A program made the translations under genes and the position numbers. Below the pieces are notes generated by a model that did no database searches, was not told where the DNA came from, and saw only the letters and a program-made list of their open reading frames with translations. A DNA stretch of 64,000 nucleotides from Halobium salinum (GTDB lineage Archaea > Halobacteriota > Halobacteria > Halobacteriales > Haloferacaceae): assembly GCF_026586625.1 (NCBI RefSeq), contig NZ_JAODIW010000006.1, forward strand, positions 256,151 through 320,150, given 5' to 3'. This document shows positions 18,615-27,188 of this stretch, piece by piece (within the stretch, counting starts at the first letter, position 1; every line of letters starts with the position of its first letter).

Positions 18615-18620
18615 TTTATT
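18615..18620 (+). promoter_or_regulatory. TATA element of the first tiny lipoprotein
   Basis: TTTATT followed by CTCCTCC. The same CTTTTATTCT/CTTTATTCT core occurs at the other two related sites (19554 and 21318). Transcription would start about 25 nt before the ATG. Confidence 0.5.
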
Positions 18621-18666
18621 CTCCTCCCCCATCTCGAATCGACCGGCTACGACGGCCAGACAACCC

Positions 18667-18903
18667 ATGAACAAGAAGACCGTATTCGCAGTGGCCGCGG
18701 TTGCACTGCTCGTCCTGCTCGCCGGCTGTGGCGGCAGCACCGGCGGCGCCGAGAACGCGACGGTGAACGAGTCCGGCGCCGAGGGCGCCGACTCCGGTAG
18801 CGAGATGACCACGGAGGGTGAGAACGCCTCCGAGAGCGACGACGGCGGGGCCGCCGTCGAGGCGAACGCGTCCGCGAACGCCTCCGCGGCTCTCGTAGCG
18901 TAG
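18667..18903 (+). CDS. Tiny secreted lipoprotein (Asn/Glu/Ala-rich)
   Basis: 78-aa protein: signal peptide MNKKTVFAVAAVALLVLL followed by lipobox LAGC (Cys22), then a low-complexity tail of Gly, Ser, Glu, Asn and Ala with several N-glycosylation sequons, ending AALVA. No folded domain is evident, so it is probably a lipid-anchored surface peptide. It is a paralogue in design of the gene at 21.36 kb: same signal, same GCGGxTG after the Cys, same ASAxLxA ending. The promoter TTTTATT is at 18614-18620. Confidence 0.75.
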   Translation: MNKKTVFAVAAVALLVLLAGCGGSTGGAENATVNESGAEGADSGSEMTTEGENASESDDGGAAVEANASANASAALVA

Positions 18904-19526
18904 TAGTCGAGCGGTCGACTGACGGACCTACGACGTCGGTCCGTACCACTTCTGTGTGACCTCGGACGGACAGCGTCGCCGACCGGTTCGGCGCCGCTGG
19001 ACGTCGACCGACCGTGGATTCACTCGCCGGCTCCCCGCCGAGTTTTCCGTTCGGCCCAACTCCCGCTGGGGTTCGCCTCCGGGTCGGAATCACCACTGCC
19101 CGAGATTCGCCGCTCTCGATTGGACCTCATCTCTCGGGGGTCGTCGTCGTCCGGACGCCGTCCTCACCGCGAGTGTCGACCGGCCGTCGGCTGCCCACGC
19201 CACTGGACGCTCCAGAACTACAGTTCACACTGAATCATTCTCCCGATGACTGGTTCGAGACGACGATAGTTGCTCTGTAGAGCCTATTACGCACGGAGTT
19301 CCGGAGACGGAGGCGCCCCGGGTTCGAAGTAACGGCGGCTTACGGCGGCCGATTTCGCCGTCGTCTCCGCCGAGTACTGCCTTTTGAGGCGACTGCACTC
19401 CCTACCCCGACGTCGTCTCGTCGGGTGTTGTCGACGCCTCGGGCCGAGGCAGGGATTGCCGACTCCTGCCCGTCCGCCGGAATTCCGGAAACCGGCTGTT
19501 ATCGGGGGTGAGCACCTGAAACAGTG

Positions 19527-19559
19527 CGAAACAATACTCAACAGGTGGCTCCCTTTATT
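19527..19559 (+). promoter_or_regulatory. Orphan copy of the tiny-lipoprotein promoter
   Basis: CGAAAC (19527-19532), then CAACAGGTGGCTC, then TTTATT (19554-19559). The site at 21291-21323 has the same three blocks at identical spacing (27 bp from CGAAAC to TTTATT). No intact gene follows this copy. Confidence 0.55.
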
Positions 19560-19604
19560 CTATCACGGTCCCTCCTCTGAATCGGCTGCGAGGCCCAAAC
19601 GACC

Positions 19605-19701
19605 ATGTGTGAGCGCAGAACCGGTTTCCGCGACGGCCGCCACCCGAGCGCGACGGGGCGTACTCTGGCACCAGTACGATCCCGGCGCCTCACTAGCGTA
19701 G
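19605..19701 (+). pseudogene. Possible decayed tiny-lipoprotein gene
   Basis: An ATG stands about 45 bp downstream of the orphan promoter, close to the spacing in the 21.36-kb gene, and the stretch ends in GCCTCACTAGCGTAG (Ala-Ser-Leu-Ala-stop), like the ends of the two intact lipoproteins. In between there is no signal peptide or lipobox in a single frame. It is best read as a shortened, frameshifted remnant; the match is weak in the middle. Confidence 0.3.
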
Positions 19702-20117
19702 TGGCGGCCACGCGCGGACTCGAACCGGTCTGCGACCGAGCAGCCGGTGGACGACCCGACCAGACACTCGGACGTGTCTCCCACCACCGAACCACTAACG
19801 GCACCACCACCACGGCGAGTGCACACCAGTTCATCGGTCACCGACACATCCGGCGTCGTCGACAGGACGTGGTCCGGCCCTCTGGCACCAGGGTCGTGAC
19901 CGGTCCCGTCAGCTGCTGACGCCGGAGTCGTCGGGTCGTCCATCACCTTCTCTCCCACATCTCGAGCGAACGAGCCGCGGCTGTGCGCCACCGCCGTCGG
20001 GACCGACGGACGGCACGCCGACGCGGCGTTCTGCACTCCGCTCTCGGAGTCATAAACTACATACGGGGACCCGATGTATGACCAATCATCCCACCGTCGG
20101 GGTCGTCACGGGTAGCC

Positions 20118-21218
20118 ATGCAGGTCAGACTCATCACGCTTCTGTTCGCCTGCCTCCTCGTCGTGGGGAGTGTCGCCGTCGTCGGCCAAGCCGATGCGGA
20201 CGTTCGAATCACGAACGTCTCCTTCGGGGGCCCGGGGGCGGTCAACACGACGACGGACACCAACAAGACGTATCTCTGGCAGTCGGACCCCGCCCGCGCG
20301 AGCACGACGATTCACAACGACGGCCCCGGCGGCGTCCACCGGTACTGCGTGAACGCACGGAAGGTGGTGAGCGCGGAGGACGAGCAGCTGGGCAACCGCT
20401 CGGAGCTCGGTTGTCAGGTGACCGCCCTCAAACCGAACTCGACCACTAACGTCACGTTCGAACGGCTCTCCGCCCCGAGAAACGCCACCGGCCGGTATCG
20501 ACTGAGCTTCGTCCTCCAGAGCCAACCGAACGGCGGGGAGGTCGTCGCCAACAACTCCACGACCGTCTGGTACATCACGAAGAGCGGCGACGTGGACGGC
20601 GACGGGCTCATCAACGTCCACGAGGTGTCGAACAACACCTCTATCGACACCGCCGACACCGACAGCGACGGGCTGGACGACGGCCCGGAGATACAGAACC
20701 ACGGGACCGACCCGCGGTCGGTCGACACCGACGGGGACGGTCTCCGGGACAGCCTCGAAGTGAGCCTCGGAACCAACCCCCGACAGTCCATCTGGCCGGT
20801 CCTGCTCGGGGTGGCCGCCCTGTTCGTCCTCGTCGTCGTCGGCGCGGCCTACCGATACGGCGCGTTCTCCTCGCTCGGTGGCCCCGGTTCTCGTCCCGGC
20901 ACGGGCGAGGGGCGGACGGCCCGACGCGGTGACGACGGCGGAACGGACACCTCCGACGGCGGCGCCGCCGCGACCGCGGCGCCCGACACGGTCGTCACCG
21001 ACGAGGACCGCATCCTCCAGTTGCTCGCCGAGAACGACGGGCGGCTGATGCAGAGCGAGCTCGTCGACCAGACCGGCTGGTCGAAGTCGAAGGTGAGCAG
21101 GCGGCTCTCCGCTCTCGAAGAGGAGGGACAGGTGAGCAAGATATCCCTCGGTCGGCAGAACATCGTCACGCTTCCCGGTCACGAGCCGGAAGGGACGAAA
21201 TCCCCACTTGACGAGTGA
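20118..21218 (+). CDS. Membrane-tethered winged-helix regulator with thrombospondin type-3-like repeats
   Basis: 366-aa one-component sensor/regulator architecture. Signal peptide (1-24); extracellular beta-rich domain with many N-glycosylation sequons (25-155); three calcium-type DxDxDG loops (DVDGDG 158-163, DTDSDG about 180-185, DTDGDG 203-208) as in thrombospondin type-3 repeats; one transmembrane helix (224-246); flexible linker; and a cytoplasmic winged helix-turn-helix (296-352) with TGWSKSKVSRRLSALEEEG as the recognition region. It would carry an outside signal, possibly Ca2+, to DNA. Flanked by tiny lipoprotein genes that are candidate targets (inference). Confidence 0.82.
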   Translation: MQVRLITLLFACLLVVGSVAVVGQADADVRITNVSFGGPGAVNTTTDTNKTYLWQSDPARASTTIHNDGPGGVHRYCVNARKVVSAEDEQLGNRSELGCQVTALKPNSTTNVTFERLSAPRNATGRYRLSFVLQSQPNGGEVVANNSTTVWYITKSGDVDGDGLINVHEVSNNTSIDTADTDSDGLDDGPEIQNHGTDPRSVDTDGDGLRDSLEVSLGTNPRQSIWPVLLGVAALFVLVVVGAAYRYGAFSSLGGPGSRPGTGEGRTARRGDDGGTDTSDGGAAATAAPDTVVTDEDRILQLLAENDGRLMQSELVDQTGWSKSKVSRRLSALEEEGQVSKISLGRQNIVTLPGHEPEGTKSPLDE

Positions 21219-21290
21219 CAGTTCAGCCGTCGTAGATGCTTAGCCCCCGGACAACCTACTTAGGCGCGGAACAACCGCGGTGAAAGCGTC

Positions 21291-21323
21291 CGAAACCGTC
21301 TCCAACGGGTGGCTCGCTTTATT
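21291..21323 (+). promoter_or_regulatory. Promoter of the second tiny lipoprotein
   Basis: CGAAAC (21291-21296), CAACGGGTGGCTC, TTTATT (21318-21323), then CTGTCC. It is nearly identical in sequence and spacing to the orphan promoter at 19527-19559. The conserved upstream CGAAAC plus GGTGGCTC blocks may be activator or BRE elements shared by the family. Confidence 0.55.
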
Positions 21324-21354
21324 CTGTCCCCGACCATCGGCCAGAGTGCGAACT

Positions 21355-21696
21355 ATGGAACGAAAAAGCGTCCTCGCGGTAGTCGCTGTCGCAGCGCTCC
21401 TCCTGCTCGCCGGCTGTGGCGGTCAGACAGGCGCGGGCAACAACACGAGCGCCGCCGCGGAGGAGACGACGACGATGGGCGAAGAGACGACGATGGGCGA
21501 AGAGACCACCACGTCCGAGGAGACGACGACGATGGGTGAGGAGACGACCGAGATGAACGAGACCATGGGCGAGAACGAGACCATGGGCGAGAACGAGACC
21601 ATGGGTAACGAGACGACCGAGATGAACGAGACCATGGGCGAGAACGAGACCATGGGCAACGAGACGACCGACAACGCGAGCGCGGTCCTCGCGTAA
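21355..21696 (+). CDS. Tiny lipoprotein with Met-Gly-Glu-Thr repeats
   Basis: 113-aa lipoprotein. Signal peptide and lipobox LAGC (Cys22), then almost entirely tandem short repeats: MGEETT units giving way to ENETMG units, ending NASAVLA. The tail is extremely acidic, rich in Thr and carries repeated NET/NES-type sequons, so a glycosylated surface stalk is likely. The repeats are internal sequence duplications (21460-21670) prone to length change. Start chosen at the ATG giving MERKSVLAVVAVAALLLLAG. Confidence 0.75.
   Translation: MERKSVLAVVAVAALLLLAGCGGQTGAGNNTSAAAEETTTMGEETTMGEETTTSEETTTMGEETTEMNETMGENETMGENETMGNETTEMNETMGENETMGNETTDNASAVLA
21462..21672 (+). repeat. Coding tandem repeats (GAGACGACGACGATGGGC-like and GAGAACGAGACCATGGGC-like)
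   Basis: About twelve imperfect copies of a 15-18 bp unit encode MGEETT or ENETMG. The later copies (21550-21670) are nearly identical to one another, pointing to recent expansion. Confidence 0.7.
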
Positions 21697-22002
21697 CGCG
21701 GCTCCGGACCACGCCGCTTCCGTTTCTCTTCGCGTCGACACCGCACCGGACAGCCGCGGCGCTGTCGGACGAGGGAGTCGACTCGATGGCCGACCCGATA
21801 CCCACTCCGTAGCGTCGAGCCCGACGTACCCGACGCGTCGCTCACAGTTGCCGGGTGGTCGCCGCCGGACGAGCCGAGACGGAGCGGCAAGCGAGACGAA
21901 GAGAGGTCGAGAGACGAAGCGGAAGGAAAAAGACGGAGAGACGACGGCAGAGTCGGGAGCGGCGGGTGAATCCCGCGCCGCTCCGTTCCGCGTGCCGTGG
22001 GA
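21697..22002. other. Convergent intergenic region with a purine-rich tract
   Basis: This lies between two gene 3' ends. From about 21870 to 21965 the plus strand is strongly purine-rich (many GAGAC/GAAG words and one AAAAAG run), so the lpdA transcript would have a pyrimidine-rich tail with a U run there. This is compatible with termination of lpdA. No gene is seen. Confidence 0.45.
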
Positions 22003-23472
22003 TTACCGATTCAGCGTGTGAATCGCTTCACCCATCGCGTTCTCGGCGGCCTCCATGACCGCCTCGGAGAGCGTCGGGTGGGTGTGGATGGTCGCGGCGA
22101 GGTCCTCCAGGGTGGCGCCCATCTCGATGGCGAGCGTCACCTCGGCCACGAGTTCGGAGGCCTCGGGGCCGACGATCTGCGCCCCGAGGACGAAGCCGGT
22201 CCCGTCGTCGGCGACGATGCGGACGAACCCCTCCGAGTCGCCGGTCGTCAGCGCGCGGCCGGAGGCGTTGAACGGGAACTTCCCGACGGCCGGCTCGAAG
22301 CCGGCCTCTTCGGCCTCCGCCTCGGTCATGCCGACCGTGCCGATTTCGGGGTCGGTGAACACCGCGGCCGGGATGGCCTGGTAGTCGAGCGCGGCTGGTT
22401 CGCCGGCGATGACCTCCGCGGCGACGATACCCTCCTTGCTCCCCTTGTGGGCGAGCATCGGCTCGCCGGCGACGTCGCCGACGGCGTAGATGCCGTCGAC
22501 GTCGGTCTCGGCGCGCTCGTCCGTCTCGAGGAACCCGTTCTCGTTCGTCTCCAGCCCGGCGTTCTCGAGGTCGAGCGTGTCCGTGACCGGTTGGCGTCCG
22601 ACCGCGACGAGCACCTTGTCGGCGTCGTACTCGGACTCCTCGCCGTCCTCCGTCTCGGTGGTGACGACGATGCCGTCACCGGACTGCGTCCGGTTGCCCG
22701 AGGCGCCTTGCGCCTCGCTGTCACCGGTCTCCTGCCAGCCGCTCGCGGCCTCGCCGAAGTTGAACTCGACGCCGAGGCCCTCGGCGCGCTTCTTCACGAC
22801 GCGCGCCACGTCGTCCTCGTAGCCGGGGAGGGCGTCGTCGAGCATCTCGACCACGGTGACCTCGCAGTCGAGTTTGGCGAAGACAGTCGAGAGCTCCATC
22901 CCGATGTAGCCGGCGCCGACGACCAGCAGGCGGTCCGGCACCGTCTCGAGGGAGAGCGCGTCCCGCGAGCTCAACACCGGCTCGTCGCCGAAGTCGAAGT
23001 TCGGAATCTGGAGCGGGCGCGAGCCGGTAGCGACGATGCAGTGTTCGAACTCCAGCGTCTCGCTTCCCTGCCCCTCGCCGCCGTGAGCGACGCGCACGCT
23101 GGACTCGTCCTTGAACGACGCCGTCCCCTCGACGAGGTTGACGCCGTTTGCCTTACACAGCTTCTCGACGCCGCCCGTCAGCTGGGAAACGACGCCGTCC
23201 TTCCACTCGCGCATCCCCATCAGGTCGACCGCGGGGTCGGCGTGGATGCCCATGTGCTCGGCGTTGCCGGCGTCGTGGGCCACGTCCGCCGCCGTGATGT
23301 ACGCCTTCGAGGGGATACAGCCGTGGTTCAGGCAGGTTCCCCCGTAGGCCTCTTTCTCGACGAGCGTCGTGTCGAGTCCGTGCTGTGCGGCGCGGATGGC
23401 GGCGACGTAGCCGCCAGGCCCCGCGCCGATGACCAATACCTCCGTTCCCGTCGTGACGTCTCCGACTACCAT
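22003..23472 (-). CDS. lpdA: Dihydrolipoyl dehydrogenase (E3)
   Basis: 489-aa flavoprotein that re-oxidises dihydrolipoamide with NAD+. FAD-binding GAGPGGYVAA (16-25), redox disulfide GGTCLNHGCIPSK (Cys47/Cys52), NAD-binding GAGYIGME, second FAD motif YAVGDVAGEP and the dimer-interface catalytic HTHPTLSE (463-470). A Gly/Ser/Gln-rich insertion of about 20 residues (around 262-281) lengthens a loop in the NAD domain compared with typical homologues. It is the last gene of the pdh operon, 1 bp after pdhC. Confidence 0.95.
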   Translation of the reverse strand: MVVGDVTTGTEVLVIGAGPGGYVAAIRAAQHGLDTTLVEKEAYGGTCLNHGCIPSKAYITAADVAHDAGNAEHMGIHADPAVDLMGMREWKDGVVSQLTGGVEKLCKANGVNLVEGTASFKDESSVRVAHGGEGQGSETLEFEHCIVATGSRPLQIPNFDFGDEPVLSSRDALSLETVPDRLLVVGAGYIGMELSTVFAKLDCEVTVVEMLDDALPGYEDDVARVVKKRAEGLGVEFNFGEAASGWQETGDSEAQGASGNRTQSGDGIVVTTETEDGEESEYDADKVLVAVGRQPVTDTLDLENAGLETNENGFLETDERAETDVDGIYAVGDVAGEPMLAHKGSKEGIVAAEVIAGEPAALDYQAIPAAVFTDPEIGTVGMTEAEAEEAGFEPAVGKFPFNASGRALTTGDSEGFVRIVADDGTGFVLGAQIVGPEASELVAEVTLAIEMGATLEDLAATIHTHPTLSEAVMEAAENAMGEAIHTLNR

Positions 23473-23473
23473 G

Positions 23474-25072
23474 TTATGCGTCCAGTAGCAGCAACTGCGG
23501 TTCGTCCAGATACTCCATCACCGTGTTCGCGAACGCCGCCGCCACCGCGCCGTCGACGATGCGGTGGTCGATGGACAGCGACAGCGGGAGCGTCGACGCC
23601 GCGACGACCTCGCCGTCTCTCACTGCGGGGCGCTCCTCGATGGCACCCAATCCGAGGATGCCGACCTCCGGGAAGTTGATGATGGGCGTCGCGTACTCGC
23701 CGCCGATGGCTCCGAAGTTCGTCAGGGTGAATGTACCACCCTGCATCTCCTCGCGGCTGATTTTCCGGTTGCGCGCGCGCTCGACGAGGTCGGACACCTC
23801 GCGGGCGATTTCGAGCATGCTCTTGCGGTCGCACTCTTTGACGACGGGTACCATCAGCCCGGCGTCGGTGGCGACGGCGATGCCGATGTTGTACTCGTCT
23901 TTGAGGACGATTTCGCCCGCCTCCTCGTCGAGCGTCGAGTTGAGGTAGGGGTACTCCTTGAGCGCGGCGACGACCGCCTTGATGATGAACGGCATGTACG
24001 TCAGCTTCGCGTCGCGCTCCTCGGCCACGCCCTTCATCTCCTCGCGCAGGTCGACGAGGTCGTCGACGACGACGGAGTCGTGGTGTGTGACGTGTGGCGC
24101 CGTGTACTTCGACTTCGCCATCTGTTCGCCGATGGTGCGCCGCACCCCGCGGTAGGGGACGCGCTCCGCACCGTCGTCCTCGACGTCGGCGGCTACGAGT
24201 TCCTCGGTGGTCTCGCCCTCGGCCTGTACGGCCTCGGCGTCGGCCTGCTGGGCCTCGCGCTGGGCCTCGGCGTACTGCAGGACGGCTTCCTGGGTGACGA
24301 ACGCCTCGCCGTCGCGCGCCTCGTCGGTGGGCACGTCGTTCAGGTCGACGCCCTCGTCCTCGGCGAGCTTTCGAGTCGCGGGCGCGGCGAGCGTGCGCTC
24401 GCGGCCCGCGGCCTCGGCGGTCGAGGCGCCACCGGCGCGCTGGCCGTTCGTGGCCTGTTCCGCGTCGCCCTTGCGCTTGGTCGCGGACTTCCCGCTGAAC
24501 TCGACGCTCCTGGGGCCGGCGTCGTCTCCGGCTCCACCGGCGTCGGCTGTCGCCGACTCGGCGTCACCCTCGGCCGCGCTCCGTACGTCGCCCTCGGTGA
24601 CGCGGCCGCCGGGTCCGCTCCCGTCGACGCTCCCGATGTCGACGCCGAGTTCGCGGGCGAGCCGTCGGGCGCTGGGGGCGGCGAACACGCGGCCGCCCTT
24701 CCCGCTCGACTGCTCGGTCTCGCCCGTCTCGGTCTCGGCGGTGTCGGTCGTCTCCGCCGCGTCGTCGGCGCGGGCCTCGCCCGCGTCCTCGGCGTCGTCG
24801 ACGTCGACTTCGGGCTCGTCCTCTGCCTCGCCTTCGACCTCGTAGGTGATGATGACGTCGCCGACGGGGACCATCTCCCCCTCGGAGACGTGCAGCTCTT
24901 TGACGGTGCCGTTGTACGGGGAGGGCACCTCGACGAGCGCCTTGTCGGTCTCGACCTCCGCGACGGCCTGGTCCTCGGTGACGGTGTCGCCGGGGGAGAC
25001 GAGCCACGAGACGAGCTCGCCCTCGGCGACCCCCTCGCCCACGTCCGGGAGTTTGAATTCTTTCGTCGCCAT
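23474..25072 (-). CDS. pdhC: 2-oxoacid dehydrogenase E2 (dihydrolipoamide acyltransferase) with two peripheral-binding domains
   Basis: 532-aa E2 core. The lipoyl domain has the acceptor lysine Lys44 (ETDKALVEVP). It is followed by an acidic hinge, one peripheral-subunit-binding domain at about 128-165 (APSARRLARELGVD), a second, partly diverged one at about 227-270 (APATRKLAEDEGVDL), and the catalytic CoA-acyltransferase domain from about 303 with DHRIVDG (502-508). One lipoyl domain but two PSBD-like modules is notable. Its ATG is 3 bp after the pdhB stop. Confidence 0.94.
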   Translation of the reverse strand: MATKEFKLPDVGEGVAEGELVSWLVSPGDTVTEDQAVAEVETDKALVEVPSPYNGTVKELHVSEGEMVPVGDVIITYEVEGEAEDEPEVDVDDAEDAGEARADDAAETTDTAETETGETEQSSGKGGRVFAAPSARRLARELGVDIGSVDGSGPGGRVTEGDVRSAAEGDAESATADAGGAGDDAGPRSVEFSGKSATKRKGDAEQATNGQRAGGASTAEAAGRERTLAAPATRKLAEDEGVDLNDVPTDEARDGEAFVTQEAVLQYAEAQREAQQADAEAVQAEGETTEELVAADVEDDGAERVPYRGVRRTIGEQMAKSKYTAPHVTHHDSVVVDDLVDLREEMKGVAEERDAKLTYMPFIIKAVVAALKEYPYLNSTLDEEAGEIVLKDEYNIGIAVATDAGLMVPVVKECDRKSMLEIAREVSDLVERARNRKISREEMQGGTFTLTNFGAIGGEYATPIINFPEVGILGLGAIEERPAVRDGEVVAASTLPLSLSIDHRIVDGAVAAAFANTVMEYLDEPQLLLLDA

Positions 25073-25075
25073 CGG

Positions 25076-26077
25076 TCAGAACTCCATCGCGTCGCGGATA
25101 CCTGCTTCGACCCGGGCCGCCGAGGGGAGGTAGTAGTCCTCCAGCGCGTACAGCGGGAACGGGGTGTCGAACCCAGTGATGCGCTCGACCGGCGCCTCCT
25201 GATAGAGGAGCGCCTCCTCCTGGATGATGGCCGTAATCTCGCCCGCGAGGCCGCCCGACTTGGGCGCCTCGTGGACGACCGCGGCGCGACCGGTCTTCTT
25301 GAACGACTCGACGATGGTGTCGCGGTCCAGCGGCGAGACGGTACGCAGGTCGACGACCTCCACGTCGACGCCGTCCTCCGCGAGGTGCTCCGCGGCGTCC
25401 ATCGTCGGGCGGGTCATCGCGCCGTAGGTGAACACGGAGATGTCCGTCCCCTCACGTCGCACGGCGGCCTCGCCGATGGGGACGGTGTAGTCGTCCTCGG
25501 GGACTTCGCCGCGGAAGGCGCGGTAGATGAGCTTCGGCTCGAAGAACATCACGGGGTCGGGGTCGCGGATGGCCGAGATGAGCAGCCCCTTGGTGTCGTA
25601 CGGCGTCGAGGGGATGACGACCTTCAGACCCGCCTCGTGGGCGAAGAAGGCCTCCTTGGACTCCGAGTGGTGTTCGGGAGCGCGGATGCCGCCGCCGTAC
25701 GGCGCACGGATGACCATGGGGCACGTGTACCGGCCGCGGCTCCGGGTACGGAGGCGCGCGGCGTGGGAGACGATCTGGTCGAAGGCGGGGTAGATGAACC
25801 CCTGGAACTGGATTTCCGGGACGGGCTTCAGGCCGTACGCGGCCATCCCGATGGCGGTGCCGACGATACCGGACTCCGCGAGCGGGGTGTCGACGACGCG
25901 GTCGCCGCCGAACTCGTCGTACAGCCCCTCGGTGGCGCGGAACACGCCGCCGTTCTTCCCGACGTCCTCGCCCATCACGAGCACGTCGTCGTCGCGCTGC
26001 ATCTCGGTGTACAGCCCGTCGCGGACCGCCTGGACGAGCGTCAGGTTCTGCGTCTCTGTTTCCTGTTGGGTTGCCAT
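25076..26077 (-). CDS. pdhB: 2-oxoacid dehydrogenase E1 beta subunit
   Basis: 333-aa transketolase-like E1 beta. N-terminal LVQAVRDGLYTEMQRDDDVLVMGEDVGKNGG-type sequence, RAPYGGGIRAPEHHSES substrate-channel region and the C-terminal transketolase domain (VDVEVVDLRTVSPLDRDTI) are all clear. It pairs with PdhA to decarboxylate a 2-oxoacid using thiamine diphosphate. Start at MATQQETETQNLTLV; an in-frame upstream extension is inside pdhA and unlike the family. It is 7 bp downstream of pdhA. Confidence 0.94.
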   Translation of the reverse strand: MATQQETETQNLTLVQAVRDGLYTEMQRDDDVLVMGEDVGKNGGVFRATEGLYDEFGGDRVVDTPLAESGIVGTAIGMAAYGLKPVPEIQFQGFIYPAFDQIVSHAARLRTRSRGRYTCPMVIRAPYGGGIRAPEHHSESKEAFFAHEAGLKVVIPSTPYDTKGLLISAIRDPDPVMFFEPKLIYRAFRGEVPEDDYTVPIGEAAVRREGTDISVFTYGAMTRPTMDAAEHLAEDGVDVEVVDLRTVSPLDRDTIVESFKKTGRAAVVHEAPKSGGLAGEITAIIQEEALLYQEAPVERITGFDTPFPLYALEDYYLPSAARVEAGIRDAMEF

Positions 26078-26084
26078 GGGTCGG

Positions 26085-27188
26085 TTACTCTCTGAGGAAC
26101 GCTTCGTCGCCGTACTTCTCGCGCAGTGCCTCGAACGCGTCGCGCTGCTCGCGTACGTGCTCGGGCATGTCCGCGAACACGTGTGCAAATATCTCCTCGG
26201 GTTCGGGTCGAGTGACCGCCTCGGCCTCTTTGATGGCGTCCGCGACCGCACCCTCGACCTCCTCGGTTATCTCGTCGACGCGCTCGTCGTCGAGGATGCC
26301 CTCGCCCCGGAGGTACGCCTCCAGGCGCGGGATGGGGTCCTTCGCCTTCCAGCGCTCGACCTCGTCGTCGTCGCGGTAGACGGTCGGGTCGTCGGCGGTG
26401 GTGTGGGCGCCGAAGCGGTACTGGACCGCCTCGATGAGCGTCGGACGCAGTTCGTCCTCGCCCGGGTTCTTCGCCTTCTCGACGGCCTGCTTGGTCACCT
26501 TGTACACCGCGAGCGGGTCCATCCCGTCGACCTGCACGCCCTCGATGCCGTACGCCCCGGCCTTCTGGGCGATGGTCTCCGAGGCGGTCTGGCGTTCCCG
26601 AGGGACGGAGATGGCCCACTGGTTGTTGTTACAGAAGAAGACGGCGGGCGCGTCGAACACGCCGGCGAAGTTGAGCCCCTCGTGGAAGTCACCCTCGCTC
26701 GTGGCACCGTCGCCGAAGTAACAGATGAACGCCTTCGCCTCGCCCTGCAGGCGGGAGGCCCACGCCGCGCCGGTGGCGTGAGGAATCTGCGTCGCGATGG
26801 GGACCGCGACGGGGAAGACGTTCGCCTCCGCGGGTATCTTGTTCCCCTCCTCGTGACCCATCCAGTACAGCAGGGTCTGCTTGAGGCCGACCCCGCGCAC
26901 GAGCGCGCCGCCGTGCTCGCGGTACGAGGGGAACATCCAGTCGTCCTCCTCGAGCGCGTAGACGGAGCCGATCTGGGCGCCCTCTTGACCGGACAGCGGC
27001 GGGTACGTCCCCATGCGGCCCTGCCGCTGGAGGCTCACCGCGCGCTGGTCGAAGTGGCGCGCCAGCCGCATGTGCCGGTACATTCCCACGAGGTCGTCCT
27101 CGGAGAGGTCCGGGACGTCGCCGACGACCTCCCCGTCCTCGTCGAGTACCTGCACCCGGTCGTCCGGGTCGTGCTGTAGCGTACTCAC
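26085..27188 (-). CDS. pdhA: 2-oxoacid dehydrogenase E1 alpha subunit
   Basis: 367-aa E1 alpha. The thiamine-diphosphate motif begins GDGATSEGDFHEG (159-171) and ends with NNNQWAIS (187-194). The catalytic and heterotetramer regions YREHGGALVRG and the phosphorylation-loop-like RFGAHTTADD are present. The GTG start gives MSTLQHDPDDRVQVLDEDGE, as in haloarchaeal homologues. A TATA-like ATTTAATGC at about 27230-27238 lies upstream. Haloarchaea oxidise pyruvate with a ferredoxin oxidoreductase, so the physiological substrate of this complex is uncertain. Confidence 0.93.
   Translation of the reverse strand: MSTLQHDPDDRVQVLDEDGEVVGDVPDLSEDDLVGMYRHMRLARHFDQRAVSLQRQGRMGTYPPLSGQEGAQIGSVYALEEDDWMFPSYREHGGALVRGVGLKQTLLYWMGHEEGNKIPAEANVFPVAVPIATQIPHATGAAWASRLQGEAKAFICYFGDGATSEGDFHEGLNFAGVFDAPAVFFCNNNQWAISVPRERQTASETIAQKAGAYGIEGVQVDGMDPLAVYKVTKQAVEKAKNPGEDELRPTLIEAVQYRFGAHTTADDPTVYRDDDEVERWKAKDPIPRLEAYLRGEGILDDERVDEITEEVEGAVADAIKEAEAVTRPEPEEIFAHVFADMPEHVREQRDAFEALREKYGDEAFLRE

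Larger units (their letters stand above)
18904..20117. other. 1.2-kb region with no intact gene
   Basis: No open frame here has haloarchaeal coding character. Frames of 80-150 codons on both strands are rich in Arg, Pro, Ser and Cys and lack domains. A lipoprotein-type promoter with a possible decayed gene lies at 19527-19701. A CATAAAC element near 20050-20056 probably serves the regulator at 20118. The region may be the residue of deleted accessory genes. Confidence 0.5.

Noticed and set aside
19700..19800. tRNA-like T-loop on the minus strand (GGTTCGAGTCC near 19716-19726)
   Set aside because: The flanking bases do not pair into a 5-bp T stem and no acceptor, D or anticodon arms could be drawn.
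19563..20036. 157-codon minus-strand frame in the 18.9-20.1 kb gap
   Set aside because: Composition (Arg, Ser, Cys, Gly) is that of an antisense shadow; no domain, signal peptide or promoter.
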